A stretch of DNA of 64,000 bases from Pseudonocardia autotrophica (GCF_000717175.1 NZ_JNYD01000022.1:62001-126000); one strand, 5' to 3'. Numbered from the stretch's first letter, positions 17,663 through 27,727 are shown. Notes: a model not told the origin generated them from the sequence alone. Made by a program: numbers and translations.

Positions 17663-19302
17663 CGATCTGGCCCGCCTCCCTGCCGCGCTCGCTCGACTAC
17701 CCGGCCCTGCCGGCGGCCGCGTTCCTGCGCGGGGCGGCCTCGGCCTTTCCCGACCGGGCCGCGCTGCGCGACGGGGACGAGTCGCTGACCTACGGCGAGC
17801 TGCTCCGCACGGCGGCGAAGGCCGCGCACGGGCTGCGCGCGAACGGGATCCGGGAGGGCGACGTCGTCGCGCTGCACGGGCCCAACGGCCTGTGGCATCC
17901 GGTCGGCTACTACGCGATCCTGCTCGCCGGCGGCACCGTCGCCCTGCTGAACCCGCTGCAGCCCGCGCCGGCACTCGCCGCGCAGCTGCGCGAGACCGGC
18001 GCGGTCGCGGCGATCACCCACCCGTCGTGCGCCGAGTCGCTGCCCGACCTCGACCTGGTGGTGACCCTGCCCGCGACCGCCGTCGCGCCCGGCCTGACGG
18101 CGATCGGCGTCGGCCTGCCGGAGCTGGCCCGCGGCCGGCCCTCGGACCCGCCGGAGATCCGGACCGGGCCGGACGACACCGCGCTGCTCGCCTACACCGG
18201 CGGCACGACGGGCGCGTCGAAGCCGGTGCAGGTGCTGCACCGCAACCTTGTCGCGAACGTGCTGCACATGTCCTGCTGGCGGGCCGGCGTGCTGCCCGAG
18301 GTCGACGGCTCGGGAATCCGCTTCCGCGAGCTGCCCGACACCGCGGACTTCCCGGTCGACCTCGGCCGCTCGGTCTCGGTCGTGACCTCCCCGCTCTACC
18401 ACCAGCACGCCCTGGTCACGCTGAACTTCCTGGTGGCGTGCGGGGTCACGGCGGTGATCGCCGGGCGCTTCGACCCGGCCGGCCTGCTCGACCTCGTCGA
18501 GCGGTACGGCGCGACCTACACCGCGACCGCGCCGACGGCGTACCAGGCGGTCCTCGCGGTGCCGGACCTCGTCGAGCGCGACCTGACCTCGGTGCGGGCG
18601 ATCACCAGCGGGGCCGGGCCGATGGACGCCGCCACCCACGCCGGCCTCGCGGCGGCCTTCCCGAACGCCACCGTGCTGGAGGGCTACGGGCTGACCGAGG
18701 CGACCTGCACCGTCACCTTCCCGCCGACCACCCCGGACGGGCTGCGGAAGATCGGGACCGTCGGCGTGCCCGGCTTCGACACGGAGATCGAGATCCGGGA
18801 CCTCGAGGACCCGTCCCGCTGCGTGCCGCAGGGCGCGGACGGCGAGGTGTGGGTCCGGGGCCCCCAGGTCACGGCCGGGTACCTCGGCCGCCCCGACGCC
18901 ACCGCGGAGCAGTTCCCGGACGGCTGGCTGCGCACCGGCGACATCGGCCGGCTCGACGAGGACGGCTACCTGGCCATCACCGGTCGGGCCAAGGACATGC
19001 TGATCTACAAGGGGTACAACGTCTACCCGCGCGAGCTGGAGGAGCTGCTGACCGGCGTCGCGGGCGTGCGGCAGGCCTCGGTGGTCGGGCGGCCGGACCC
19101 GGTCGCGGGGGAGCTGCCCGTCGCGTTCGTCGTGGCGGACCCGGGCGCCGGGCTGACCGCGGAGGCGCTCATGGCCCACGTCGGCGAGCGCGTGCTGCCC
19201 TACAAGCGGATCCGCGAGGTGGTGTTCACCGACCGGCTGCCGACGTCGCCGGCCGGCAAGGTCCTCAAGACCGAGCTGCGGTCGAGGCTGGTCGGTGCGT
19301 GA
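17659..19302 (+). CDS. AMP-forming acyl-CoA synthetase
   Basis: This 547-residue ANL enzyme shows the P-loop YTGGTTGASKPVQVLH, LEGYGLTEATCTVTFPP, GWLRTGDIGRLDEDGYL, GRAKDMLIYKGYNVYPRELEE and the terminal catalytic Lys in SPAGKVLKTEL. Class members make acyl-CoA from fatty or aryl acids. The GTG at 17659 overlaps the MFS stop (GTGA), so import and activation are coupled. It continues into the thiolase gene with an 8-base overlap. The P-loop has Gly-Gly rather than Ser-Gly in the first positions, a common variant. Confidence 0.92.
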   Translation: MTIWPASLPRSLDYPALPAAAFLRGAASAFPDRAALRDGDESLTYGELLRTAAKAAHGLRANGIREGDVVALHGPNGLWHPVGYYAILLAGGTVALLNPLQPAPALAAQLRETGAVAAITHPSCAESLPDLDLVVTLPATAVAPGLTAIGVGLPELARGRPSDPPEIRTGPDDTALLAYTGGTTGASKPVQVLHRNLVANVLHMSCWRAGVLPEVDGSGIRFRELPDTADFPVDLGRSVSVVTSPLYHQHALVTLNFLVACGVTAVIAGRFDPAGLLDLVERYGATYTATAPTAYQAVLAVPDLVERDLTSVRAITSGAGPMDAATHAGLAAAFPNATVLEGYGLTEATCTVTFPPTTPDGLRKIGTVGVPGFDTEIEIRDLEDPSRCVPQGADGEVWVRGPQVTAGYLGRPDATAEQFPDGWLRTGDIGRLDEDGYLAITGRAKDMLIYKGYNVYPRELEELLTGVAGVRQASVVGRPDPVAGELPVAFVVADPGAGLTAEALMAHVGERVLPYKRIREVVFTDRLPTSPAGKVLKTELRSRLVGA

Positions 19303-20473
19303 CCGGATGCGGGACGCCGTCGTCGTCGACGCCGTCCGCACCCCGATCGGCCGGCGCGGCGGCGCGCTGGCGGGCGTGCACCCGGTGGACCTGTCGGCGA
19401 CGGTGCTGCGGGCGCTCGCCGAGCGCACCGGCCTCGACCCCGCCTCGGTCGACGACGTCGTGTGGGGCTGCGCGTCGCAGGTCGGCGAGCAGGCGGCCAA
19501 CGTCGGGCGGTTCGCCGCGCTGGCCGCGGGCTGGCCGGAGACCGTGCCCGGGACCACCGTGGACCGGGCCTGCGGGTCGGCGCAGCAGGCCGTGCACTTC
19601 GGCGCCGCCGGCGTGATCGCGGGCCAGTACGACGTCGTCGTCTGCGGCGGAGTGGAGTCGGCGACCCGGGTGCCCATGGGCTCCGCCCGCACCCGGGGAC
19701 CCGGGTTGCCGTACGGGCCCGCCGTACGGGCGCGGTACTTCGGCGTGGACTTCGACCGGGGCCGCGCCGCCGAGGTGGTCGCCGAGCGCTGGGGGCTCTC
19801 CCGCGCGCAGCTCGACGAGTACGCCCTCGAGTCCCACGAGCGAGCGGCCCTGGCCTCGGACGGCGGCGAGTTCAAGGGCGAGATCGTGCCGGTCACGGTC
19901 CCCGCGGAGGACGGCGGCCCGCCGCTCGTCGTGGACACTGACGAGGGGATCCGGCGCGGCGGCACGCCCGGGTCGATGGCGCGGCTGCGGCCGGCGTTCC
20001 GGCCGGACGGCGTGATCACCGCGGGGAACTCCTCGCACCTCGCCGACGGCGCGGCCGCGCACCTGGTCACGACCAGCGAGATCGCGCGTCGGAAGGGCTG
20101 GACCCCGCTGGTGCGCTTCCACGCCTTCGCCCTCGCCGCCGTCGACCCGGTGACCATGCTGACCGCGCCGATCCCGGCCACCGCACGGGTCCTCGAGCGG
20201 GCCGGGCTGCGGCTCGACGACATCGGCGCGGTGGAGGTCGACGAGGCCTTCGCCGCCGTGACCTGCGCCTGGCTCGCCGAGACCGGGGCGGATCCCCGGC
20301 TGCTCAACGCCCGCGGCGGCGCGATCGCCCTGGGCCACCCGCTGGGCGGCGCCGGCGCCCGGCTGATGACGACGCTGGTGCACCGCATGCGGTCCGCCCG
20401 GGTCCGGCACGGCCTGCAGGCCATGTGCGAGGCCGGCGGCACCGCCAACGCGACCGTGCTCGAACTGCTCTAG
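19295..20473 (+). CDS. Thiolase (acetyl-CoA C-acyltransferase)
   Basis: The protein carries the thiolase nucleophile in TVDRACGSAQQAVHF (about Cys92), the C-terminal His motif GGAIALGHPLGGAGARL and the second Cys in AMCEAGGTANATVLE. The usual NEAFA segment reads DEAFAAVTCAW, so Asn is Asp here, which may shift substrate use. It cleaves 3-ketoacyl-CoA with CoA at the end of beta-oxidation. GTG 19295 overlaps the ligase; ATG 19307 gives a start closer to homologues (MRDAVVVDAVRTPIG). It is co-transcribed with the preceding ligase and the following acyl-CoA dehydrogenase. Confidence 0.9.
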   Translation: MRDRMRDAVVVDAVRTPIGRRGGALAGVHPVDLSATVLRALAERTGLDPASVDDVVWGCASQVGEQAANVGRFAALAAGWPETVPGTTVDRACGSAQQAVHFGAAGVIAGQYDVVVCGGVESATRVPMGSARTRGPGLPYGPAVRARYFGVDFDRGRAAEVVAERWGLSRAQLDEYALESHERAALASDGGEFKGEIVPVTVPAEDGGPPLVVDTDEGIRRGGTPGSMARLRPAFRPDGVITAGNSSHLADGAAAHLVTTSEIARRKGWTPLVRFHAFALAAVDPVTMLTAPIPATARVLERAGLRLDDIGAVEVDEAFAAVTCAWLAETGADPRLLNARGGAIALGHPLGGAGARLMTTLVHRMRSARVRHGLQAMCEAGGTANATVLELL

Positions 20474-20495
20474 CCCGACCTGCCCTGGAGGAACC

Positions 20496-21644
20496 ATGGA
20501 CGCCGACGACTTCGAGGCGATCCTCGCCTCGGTGCGGACCTTCGTGCACGACGAGGTCCGCCCGCGCGAGGAGCAGATCGAGGAGACCGACGAGATCCCG
20601 CCCGACCTGCGGAAGAAGGCCGCGGCCATGGGGCTGTTCGGCTTCGCGCTGCCCGAGGAGTTCGGCGGGCTGGGCTTCTCGATGACCGAGGACGTCCGGC
20701 TGGCGTTCGAGCTGGCCCGCACCACCCCGGCCTTCCGCTCCATGGTCGGCACGAACAACGGGCTGGCCGGCAAGGTGCTGGTGCACGACGGCAGCCCCGA
20801 GCAGCAGCAGACCTGGCTGCCGCGGATCGCCGCCGGCGAGGTGATCGCCTCGTTCGCGCTGACCGAGGCCGACGCCGGGTCGGACCCGAGCGGGCTGCGG
20901 ACCCGGGCCCGCCGCGAGGGCGACGGCTGGGTGCTCGACGGCGCCAAGCGGTTCATCACCAACGCGCCGGTCGCGGACCTGTTCGTGGTGTTCGCCCGCA
21001 CCGACTCGGACACGGCCGGCACCTCCCGCGGGATCTCGGCGTTCCTCGTCGAGGCCGGGACGCCCGGGCTGTTCGTCGGGCCGAAGGACAAGAAGATGGG
21101 GCAGGCCGGGGCGTGGACCGCGGAGGTGGTCCTCGACGAGGTCCGGGTGCCGGCCGACGCCCTCGTCGGCGCGGAGGGCGCGGGCTTCCGGACGGCGATG
21201 AAGTCCCTGGCCCGCGGCCGGCTGCACGTCGCCGCGCTGTGCGTCGGGCTCGCCGACCGGATCCTCGAGGAGACGGTGCAGGCGGCGGCGACGATCCGGC
21301 AGGGCGGGCAGGCGATCGGGGAGTTCCAGCTGGTCCAGGCCCATCTCGCCGAGTCGCAGGCCGAGCTGTACGCGGGCCGGGCGATGGTGCTGGAGGCCGC
21401 CCGCGCCTACGACGCGGGCGAGGACATGACGCTGGCCCCGTCGTCGGCCAAGCTGTTCTGCAGCGAGATGCTCGGGCGCGTCGCCGACCGGGGTGTCCAG
21501 GTGCACGGCGGGATGGGGTACATGCGCTCGGTCCCGGTGGAGCGGTTCTACCGCGACGCCCGGCTCTTCCGGATCTACGAGGGCACGAGCGAGATCCAGA
21601 AACTGATCATCGCCCGGCGGCTGCTGGCCGACGTGGCGGGCTGA
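20496..21644 (+). CDS. Acyl-CoA dehydrogenase
   Basis: 382 residues with [17 protein letters not shown] in the beta domain, [20 protein letters not shown] and [19 protein letters not shown] at the C-terminus. The Glu in YEGTSEIQ is the position of the catalytic base in short/medium-chain enzymes. It oxidises an acyl-CoA using FAD and electron-transfer flavoprotein. TGGAGGAACC precedes ATG 20496, 22 bases after the thiolase stop. It is one of two acyl-CoA dehydrogenases in the window, and the only one in this operon. Confidence 0.93.
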   Translation: MDADDFEAILASVRTFVHDEVRPREEQIEETDEIPPDLRKKAAAMGLFGFALPEEFGGLGFSMTEDVRLAFELARTTPAFRSMVGTNNGLAGKVLVHDGSPEQQQTWLPRIAAGEVIASFALTEADAGSDPSGLRTRARREGDGWVLDGAKRFITNAPVADLFVVFARTDSDTAGTSRGISAFLVEAGTPGLFVGPKDKKMGQAGAWTAEVVLDEVRVPADALVGAEGAGFRTAMKSLARGRLHVAALCVGLADRILEETVQAAATIRQGGQAIGEFQLVQAHLAESQAELYAGRAMVLEAARAYDAGEDMTLAPSSAKLFCSEMLGRVADRGVQVHGGMGYMRSVPVERFYRDARLFRIYEGTSEIQKLIIARRLLADVAG

Positions 21645-21654
21645 GGAGGACGTC

Positions 21655-22389
21655 ATGGAGCTGCTGGCAGGGCGGGCCGCCGTCGTCACCGGTGGGGCGG
21701 CCGGGATCGGGCTGGCGATCGCCCGGACCTTCGCCGCGCACGGGGCCTCGGTCGTGATCGGGGACCGGGACGGCGAGGCCGCCGAGTCGGCCGCGAAGGA
21801 GCTGGGCGAGCGGGTCACCGGCGTGGCGTGCGACGTGCTGGTGCCCGAGGAGGTCGACGCGCTCGTGCGGACCTGCGTCGACCAGCACGGGTCGCTCGAC
21901 GTGATGGTCAACAACGCCGGCATCCTCCGGGACGGCACGCTGCGCCGGATGACGCTGGAGGACTTCGAGGCCGTCGTCGACGTGCACCTGCGGGGCTGCT
22001 GGCTCGGTGTCCGGGCGGCCTCGCTGGTCATGCGCGAGCAGGGCCGCGGCGCGATGATCAACATGTCGTCGATCTCGGGCAAGGTCGGGATGATGGGCCA
22101 GACCAACTACAGCGCCGCCAAGGCCGGCATCGTCGGGCTGACCAAGGCCGCGGCCAAGGAGCTGGGCCACCTGGGCATCCGGGTCAACGCGATCCAGCCG
22201 GGCATCATCGCCACCGCGATGACCGCGGACCTGCGCGAGGACATCCTCGAGGCGAAGCGGGCCGAGGTGCCGCTGGGCCGGATCGGGGAGCCGGACGAGG
22301 TCGCGAACGTCGCGCTCTTCCTGGCCTCGGACCTGTCCAGCTACATGACCGGCACCGTGCTCGAGGTGACGGGCGGCCGGCACATCTGA
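21655..22389 (+). CDS. SDR oxidoreductase, FabG/3-hydroxyacyl-CoA dehydrogenase-like
   Basis: The 244-residue protein has the Rossmann motif [11 protein letters not shown] at about residues 13-23, NNAGILRDG, the catalytic Ser/Tyr/Lys set ([18 protein letters not shown]) and the NAVQPG-like [12 protein letters not shown]. It would oxidise 3-hydroxyacyl-CoA to the keto form, the step before the thiolase. GAGGAGGACGTC precedes ATG 21655, 10 bases after the dehydrogenase. No enoyl-CoA hydratase is in the operon, so either one is encoded elsewhere or the route is not complete beta-oxidation. Confidence 0.92.
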   Translation: MELLAGRAAVVTGGAAGIGLAIARTFAAHGASVVIGDRDGEAAESAAKELGERVTGVACDVLVPEEVDALVRTCVDQHGSLDVMVNNAGILRDGTLRRMTLEDFEAVVDVHLRGCWLGVRAASLVMREQGRGAMINMSSISGKVGMMGQTNYSAAKAGIVGLTKAAAKELGHLGIRVNAIQPGIIATAMTADLREDILEAKRAEVPLGRIGEPDEVANVALFLASDLSSYMTGTVLEVTGGRHI

Positions 22390-22408
22390 GCCTCCCTACG
22401 CTGAGGTC

Positions 22409-23275
22409 GTGGAGCTCAGGCAGGCCAGGTACTTCCTCGCGGTCGTCGAGCACGGCGGGGTGGCCGGGGCCGCGACGGCGCTGGGGCTGGCGGGGCCGTC
22501 GGTCTCCCAGGCGGTACGGGCGCTGGAGCGCGAGCTCGGCGCGGAGCTGTTCCACCGGATCGGCCGCGGGATGGTGCTCACCGCGGCCGGTCGCGCGTTC
22601 GTCGGGCCGGCACGCCGGATCGTCCGCAGCGCCCTCGCCGCGGACGGGGCCGCGGTCGGCCCGGACGGCCCGGTGCGGGGCAGGCTCGACGTCCTGGCCT
22701 CCACCTACGTCGCGGTCCATCCGGTCGCCGGGCTCGTCGGGGCCTTCCGCCGGGCACACCCGGAGGTCGCCGTGCGGATCGGCGCCCTCGCGGACGACGA
22801 CGACTCCGCCGCCCTGGTCCGGCAGGGGCACTGCGAGCTGGCCTTCACCCACCTCCCGGTGCCGGCCCCTGGGTTGACGGTGCGCGAGCTCGGCCGGCAC
22901 GAGTACCGGCTGGTCGCCCCGCCCGACGTGGACCTGCCCGCCGCCGACCCGCTCGACCTGGCGGACCTGCCCGACCTGCCGCTGATCGTCGTCCCGCAGG
23001 CGGTGCCGGTGCGGATCCAGATCGAGCGCGAGCTGCTCTCGGTGGGCAAGCGCACCCGGGTCGCCGCGGTGTGCCACCACCGCGAGGCGATCGGGGCACT
23101 GGTGCTGGCCGGGGTGGGCGCCACCTTCCTGGAGCGGTCGGCCGCCGAGCGGCTGGCGGGGCTCGGGGCCGGTGTGCGGGCGCTACGCCCGGCCGTGCAC
23201 CGGCCGCACGGCGTGATCTACGACCCGCGCCGGCTCTCGCCCGCCGGGCAGGCGTTCGTCGCCGCCCTCGGCTGA
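22409..23275 (+). CDS. LysR-type regulator
   Basis: The N-terminal winged helix reads MELRQARYFLAVVEHGGVAG with the recognition helix GPSVSQAVRALERELG at about residues 30-45, followed by a type 2 periplasmic-binding effector domain. Length 288. The GTG at 22409 is 20 bases after the SDR stop on the same strand, so it may be the last gene of the catabolic operon and its own regulator. Its last 58 bases overlap the 3' end of the convergent second LysR gene. Confidence 0.9.
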   Translation: MELRQARYFLAVVEHGGVAGAATALGLAGPSVSQAVRALERELGAELFHRIGRGMVLTAAGRAFVGPARRIVRSALAADGAAVGPDGPVRGRLDVLASTYVAVHPVAGLVGAFRRAHPEVAVRIGALADDDDSAALVRQGHCELAFTHLPVPAPGLTVRELGRHEYRLVAPPDVDLPAADPLDLADLPDLPLIVVPQAVPVRIQIERELLSVGKRTRVAAVCHHREAIGALVLAGVGATFLERSAAERLAGLGAGVRALRPAVHRPHGVIYDPRRLSPAGQAFVAALG

Positions 23276-24123
23276 GGGTCGCCGCAGCCCAGCCCGGCGA
23301 CCTCGAGGAACGCGGCGACGGCGGGGGAGAGCGGCCCCGGACGGTGGGCGACGACGACCGGGCGGTGCAGCGGCGGGTCCAGGCCAACCGTCCGCGCACC
23401 GGGCAGCTCCCGCGCGGCACCGGCCCGGGAGACCAGGGCCGCCCCGGCGCCCGCGGCGACCAGCTCCCACAGCGCCTGCCGGTGCGCGCACTCCACCGCG
23501 GTGCGCGGCTCGCCCAGCTCGGCGCGCAGCCAGCTGTCGCCCAGCTCCGTGACGAGCGGGACCTCGGCGAGGCGGGACCGGGGCAGCGGATCGGGCAGCT
23601 CCTCCGCACCGGCCGTGACCAGCACGATCTCCCGCCCGCCGGCGTCGTGGCGGCAGAGTGGGTCCCGGTCGGCCGGCGGCCCGTCCGTCAGTGCCACCTC
23701 GCAGCGCCCGGCCCGCAGGTCGGCCTCGACGCCCTCCGCGGTGCCGTCGAGCAGGACGAGCCGGACGCCGGGCAGCCGCCGGCGCAGGGCCGCGGCCAGC
23801 TCGGGCAGCGGGTCGACGGCCAGCGCCGGCACCGCGGCGACCACGAGCTCGCCGGCCCGCAGCGCGACGACCTCCTCGACGGTGCGCCGGGCCCGCTCGA
23901 CGTCGGCGACGATCCGGCGGGCCGGCTCGACCAGGGCCCGACCGGCGGGCGTCGGGACGAGACCGCGGCCGGACCGCTCGAACAGGACGACGCCGAGCTC
24001 CTCCTCGAGCCGCCGGATCGCCTCGGACAGCGACGGTTGCGCGAGGTACAGCGCCTGGGCCGCCCGGGTCACCCCGCCGTGCTCGACGACGGCGAGGAAG
24101 TACTCGGCCGCCCGCGGTTCCAC
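23218..24123 (-). CDS. LysR-type regulator
   Basis: Residues 1-60 give the HTH (MEPRAAEYFLAVVEHGGVTR; LAQPSLSEAIRRLEEELGVV), and the rest is the effector domain. Length 301. The end extends past the usual fold limit (FLEVAGLGCGDP) by about 20 polar residues because the frame runs through the last 58 bases of the opposite LysR gene. The two regulators are clear paralogues in their HTH halves. Its start lies 13 bases from the 162-bp palindromic element, which therefore occupies its promoter region. The target is unknown; no divergent partner gene exists. Confidence 0.88.
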   Translation of the reverse strand: MEPRAAEYFLAVVEHGGVTRAAQALYLAQPSLSEAIRRLEEELGVVLFERSGRGLVPTPAGRALVEPARRIVADVERARRTVEEVVALRAGELVVAAVPALAVDPLPELAAALRRRLPGVRLVLLDGTAEGVEADLRAGRCEVALTDGPPADRDPLCRHDAGGREIVLVTAGAEELPDPLPRSRLAEVPLVTELGDSWLRAELGEPRTAVECAHRQALWELVAAGAGAALVSRAGAARELPGARTVGLDPPLHRPVVVAHRPGPLSPAVAAFLEVAGLGCGDPQPRAATNACPAGESRRGS

Positions 24124-24135
24124 GGCCCGACCCTA

Positions 24136-24297
24136 GGCCGTGTTCAGCAAGCCCCGGATCGCGGTCTTCGCGCCCAGATCGTGCCCGGCGGCGTTGCCGC
24201 CCGCGGCCGAGTACGCCCGGTACGAGGCCGGGGCGGCGCCTTGCCAGACACGATCTGGATCACGAAGCCCATCGACCAGGACTTTCTGAACACGGCC
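24136..24297. repeat. 162-bp palindromic (MITE-like or hairpin) element
   Basis: The ends read GGCCGTGTTCAG inward from both sides, a perfect 12-bp match, and similarity continues for about 55 bases (AAGxCCxGG, then a shared CAGATCGTG) with a few mismatches and one indel. The middle is also roughly self-complementary (GGCC..GTAC against its mirror), so the whole piece folds as one long imperfect hairpin. There is no transposase and no clear target duplication. It fills nearly all of the 196-base gap between the LAL regulator stop and the LysR start. Confidence 0.65.
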
Positions 24298-24319
24298 CAG
24301 CTGCGCGCCCGGGAGGCGG

Positions 24320-27043
24320 TCAGGCGTCGAACTCCTGCAGCCGCGCGGCCAGTTCGCGACGGGAGGAGAGGCCGAGCTTCGCGTAGATGTTGCTGAGGTG
24401 GAAGGCGACGGTGCGGCCGGTGATGAACAGCGTCGCACCCGTCTCGCGGTTGGTGCGCCCGGCGGCGACGGAGCGGGCCACGGCCAGCTCCTGCGGGGTG
24501 AGGCCCAGCGCGTCGCCGGACGAGGGCGGGTGCAGCCCGGCGGAGCGGAGCAGCTCGGCGCACTCCGCGAGGAACGGGGCGGCGCCGAGGCGGGCGAGCC
24601 GGTCGTGGGCGGTCCGCAGCAGGTCCAGCGCCGGGCGCCGCTCGGGGCCGGCCAGGAGCAGCCGGCCGAGGGCGACCTCCAGGCGGGCACGGCCGAGGGC
24701 CGCACCGACGTCGTCGGCCGTCGCGAGGCCCTGCCGGTAGGCGCGTTCCGCGGCTCCGCGGTCCGCCCGCAGCTCCTCGCGCAGGCCGCGCAGCCGGGCG
24801 GCCTCCACCTCCGGCCAGCCCGGCGGGCGGCCCGCGATCCGGGCCTCCAGCGCGCGCAGGGCGTCGTCCGCCTCCTGCTCGCGGCCCTGCCCGAGGAGGG
24901 CCTCCGTGCGCAGGACCCGCCAGCCGGCGGTCCCGAGGTTGTCGGTCAGCCGGGCGAGCGCGGGATCGTCGTAGGGCCGCAACGCCTCCAGCATCGCGGC
25001 GTGGTCGTGCTCGGCCTGCGCGAGCGTGGCGGCGGCGAGGGCGGCGTACGCGCGCCCGCCCCACCACGGGAGTGCCTGCGCGACCCCGGCCGCCGCAGCC
25101 GTGTGGGCGCGCGCCGTCTCCCGGTCGCCCCGGCCCGCCGCGACGTAGGCGGCGATGGCGCGCACCACGCCGCTGCCCATCACCACGCCCGCGTCCCGGG
25201 CCAGCGAGATCGCCAGCTCCGCCTCGACGGTCGCCTCCTGCCAGTCGCCCGTCCGGTAGTGCGCCTCGGCGAGGTAGCCCAGGGTGAGCAGGCGACCCTG
25301 CATCGGCAGGTGCTGGGCGCGGTCGTCGACCACCTCCGAGAGGGTCCGGGCGGCCCCGGCGGCGTCGCCGGACCACAGCGCGAGGATCCCGCGCAGCGCC
25401 CGGGCCTCGACGGACTCCGGGCCGGACCGGCCGGCGTCGAGCACGGCACGGGCGTCCGCGTGGCGGCCCTCGGCGGCCAGCGCGACGACCAGCACGAACC
25501 GCGCCGTCGCCGCGACGTCCGAGGCCTCGTGGGCGGCGAGTGCCTCCTCGGCCGAGGTGACGGCCCGGGCGGTGTCGCCCTCGATGAGCGAGACGAGGGC
25601 GAGGTGCGCCGCCGCGGCCGGCCGCCGGGGGTCCTGCCGACCGCCCTGCTCGACGGCGGCCGTGAGCTCCTCGCGGGCCACCGCGAACCGGCCGGTGAAC
25701 GCGGCGAGCTGGCCGAGGACGCGGCTGCGCCCGGGGCTCGGCTCCGCCGCCCGCACCTCCGGCTCCGCCCGCAGGCCCGCGGCGAGGTCCCCGCCGGCGA
25801 GCATCGACTCCAGCGCCCCGACGAGCCGGGCCGACCGCTCCCGGTGGGTGGGGCTGAGGTCGGCCGCGGCGAGCAGGTGCGCCGCCGAGTCCCGCCACCG
25901 CCGCCCCGCGCGCTCGCTCTCGCCCAGCTCCTGCAGCTCCGCCGCCAGCACGGCGTCCGGCCCGACGGCGGCGGCGATCCGGTGCTCGAGGGCCGCCGCG
26001 CCGCCCAGGCGCTCGGCCGCGGCGGCGTGCAGGCTGTGCCGCCGCTCGGGGGACAGGTCGGCGTAGACCGCGGCGCGGATCAGCGGATGCCGGAACACGA
26101 CGTCGGGCCGGACGCCGGCGGGCACCTCCTGCAGCACGCCCGCGGCGACGGCCTCGCCCAGCGCCGCGAGCGGATCCGGCACCCCGGCCAGCGCGGCCAC
26201 GTCGGACAGCGCGGCCCGCACGCCCAGCACGGCCGCGGTCAACACGACCTCTTGCGCCGGCCGGGACAGCGCGGCGACGCGGACCAGGACCAGCGAGCCG
26301 AACGAGCGCGGTGCGGGCAGGGTGACGGCGAGGTCGAGCAGGTCGGCCGGCGGGATCTCCTCCAGCAGCGCCCGGACGTGCATCGGGTGGCCCTCGGTGT
26401 GGTCGCGCAGGCGGCGCGCGGCGGCGGGCGGCAGCTCGGGTCCGCCGAGGGCGACGGACAGGGCGCCGACGTCGTCGGGGACCAGCCCGGTGAGCGAGAT
26501 CCGGCGCAGGAGCGGCTCCTGGGCGAGGACGCGGCCCCAGGCCGGCGACGGCGCGTCCTCCGCGCGGACCCCGGCCACGAGCAGGACCTGGTCCCGGCGG
26601 AGTCGCCGCACCACGAACACCAGTGCGCGCACGGACAGCTCGTCGGCCCACTGGGCGTCGTCGACGACCACCAGGACCGGCCCGGCGGACTGCAGCGCGC
26701 TCAGGACCTCCAGCAGCGCCGCCCCGACGTCGACCGGATCGGCCCCGGGCGCCGGTCCCGCGGCGAGGACGGGCAGGTCCGCGACCAGCTCGGCCGGCAC
26801 GTCTGTGAGGAGCTGCCGCAGCAGGCCGTACGGCAGGCCCGCCTCGGCCTCGTCGCCGGCGACCCACAGCACCGTCCCGGCGCCGGCCCGGTCACGGAAG
26901 CGGTGCAGCACGGAGGTCTTGCCGATCCCGGCACCGCCGGTCAGCCACACCACCCGCGCCTGGCCGGCCCTCGCCCGGTCGAACTCCTCGGCCAGCACGC
27001 CGAGTTCCTCACGTCGCCCGACGAACTCGTCCGGCGCGGTCAT
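24320..27043 (-). CDS. LAL-family LuxR regulator (AAA ATPase plus TPR plus HTH)
   Basis: The 907-residue protein has a P-loop TGGAGIGKTSVLH at about residues 36-48 and a Walker B PVLVVVDDAQWADE. A long alpha-helical repeat (TPR-like) middle and a C-terminal LuxR HTH (LTPQELAVARSVAAGRTNRE; TVAFHLSNIYAKLGLSSRREL) complete it. This is the typical size and order of large ATP-binding LuxR regulators that control specialised metabolism or catabolism. ATG 27043 is followed directly by FVGRREEL, the usual start. It stands alone, so its target is not evident; the SbnA-like gene starts 685 bases away on the other strand. Confidence 0.92.
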   Translation of the reverse strand: MTAPDEFVGRREELGVLAEEFDRARAGQARVVWLTGGAGIGKTSVLHRFRDRAGAGTVLWVAGDEAEAGLPYGLLRQLLTDVPAELVADLPVLAAGPAPGADPVDVGAALLEVLSALQSAGPVLVVVDDAQWADELSVRALVFVVRRLRRDQVLLVAGVRAEDAPSPAWGRVLAQEPLLRRISLTGLVPDDVGALSVALGGPELPPAAARRLRDHTEGHPMHVRALLEEIPPADLLDLAVTLPAPRSFGSLVLVRVAALSRPAQEVVLTAAVLGVRAALSDVAALAGVPDPLAALGEAVAAGVLQEVPAGVRPDVVFRHPLIRAAVYADLSPERRHSLHAAAAERLGGAAALEHRIAAAVGPDAVLAAELQELGESERAGRRWRDSAAHLLAAADLSPTHRERSARLVGALESMLAGGDLAAGLRAEPEVRAAEPSPGRSRVLGQLAAFTGRFAVAREELTAAVEQGGRQDPRRPAAAAHLALVSLIEGDTARAVTSAEEALAAHEASDVAATARFVLVVALAAEGRHADARAVLDAGRSGPESVEARALRGILALWSGDAAGAARTLSEVVDDRAQHLPMQGRLLTLGYLAEAHYRTGDWQEATVEAELAISLARDAGVVMGSGVVRAIAAYVAAGRGDRETARAHTAAAAGVAQALPWWGGRAYAALAAATLAQAEHDHAAMLEALRPYDDPALARLTDNLGTAGWRVLRTEALLGQGREQEADDALRALEARIAGRPPGWPEVEAARLRGLREELRADRGAAERAYRQGLATADDVGAALGRARLEVALGRLLLAGPERRPALDLLRTAHDRLARLGAAPFLAECAELLRSAGLHPPSSGDALGLTPQELAVARSVAAGRTNRETGATLFITGRTVAFHLSNIYAKLGLSSRRELAARLQEFDA

Positions 27044-27727
27044 GGTGGCAGTGTGCGCGCGATCACGTCCGAAGTCGATGGAGGACGACCGGTGGGTCCA
27101 CGGTGGTCACGCCGTCGGGGGGAGGCCAGGTCGAGGCCAGGCCGAGATCGCCCGGAGAATGCCGGCATCGGTGTGATCACCCGGTTGTCGCGGGATAGGC
27201 ACGGAACGCTGTTGTCGCGCAACCCCATATACGCTTTCCGAGTGAATTCTCGACCGGTGTGAAACAGACGGGTCCTCCGGAGGGATCTACGTGCACGACT
27301 CGCCGCAAGGGGGCGGCGGGGCACTGATCGGCGAGGCATGGGGGTGCCGTCGCCGGTCGGGAAGGGGGGAACCTTGACCGCTCGTGACGACATCAGGAGA
27401 GCGACGTCGGTGACGTCCCGGAGGCGGCGATCCCGCCGGCCACCGGGGCTCGCGGCCGCCGTACCCGTGCGGCTCCCACCCGGTTCGCGCTGACCGGTCA
27501 CCGACCACTCGAATGCCGATTCCCGGGACGGACCACCCCGCGACACGCGGGACCCACCCGGCACACCGGCCGCCCTCGCGCCCCGCGCGACGGCCGGAGA
27601 TCCACCCCGGTGCGGAGGGTCGCCTCGGCGCGCCCGCGGACCGGAACCCCGAACCTCCGTCGTTCTCCATCACGGTCTCGCCGGCGCCACCGCGCCGCGG
27701 GCGAGCAGTCAGACGAGGAGGGCCACA
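27044..27727. other. 684-base intergenic region
   Basis: No convincing gene. It separates the divergent LAL regulator and SbnA-like genes. A direct repeat GTTGTCGCG occurs near 27184 and 27212, followed by CATATACGC. A GTG at 27291 with GGAGGG six bases upstream opens a 28-codon frame ending at 27377 (MHDSPQGGGGALIGEAWGCR and on); it could be a leader peptide but has no supporting homology that I recognise. Confidence 0.5.

Noticed and set aside
24136..24319. C-terminal extension of the LAL regulator gene across the palindrome
   Set aside because: The regulator ends with a normal LuxR HTH and stop at 24320; open frames across the palindrome are by-products of GC content.
27291..27377. 28-codon ORF with a good SD as a precursor peptide
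   Set aside because: No leader/core pattern, no modification enzymes nearby and no recognised similarity; kept only as a note in the intergenic entry.
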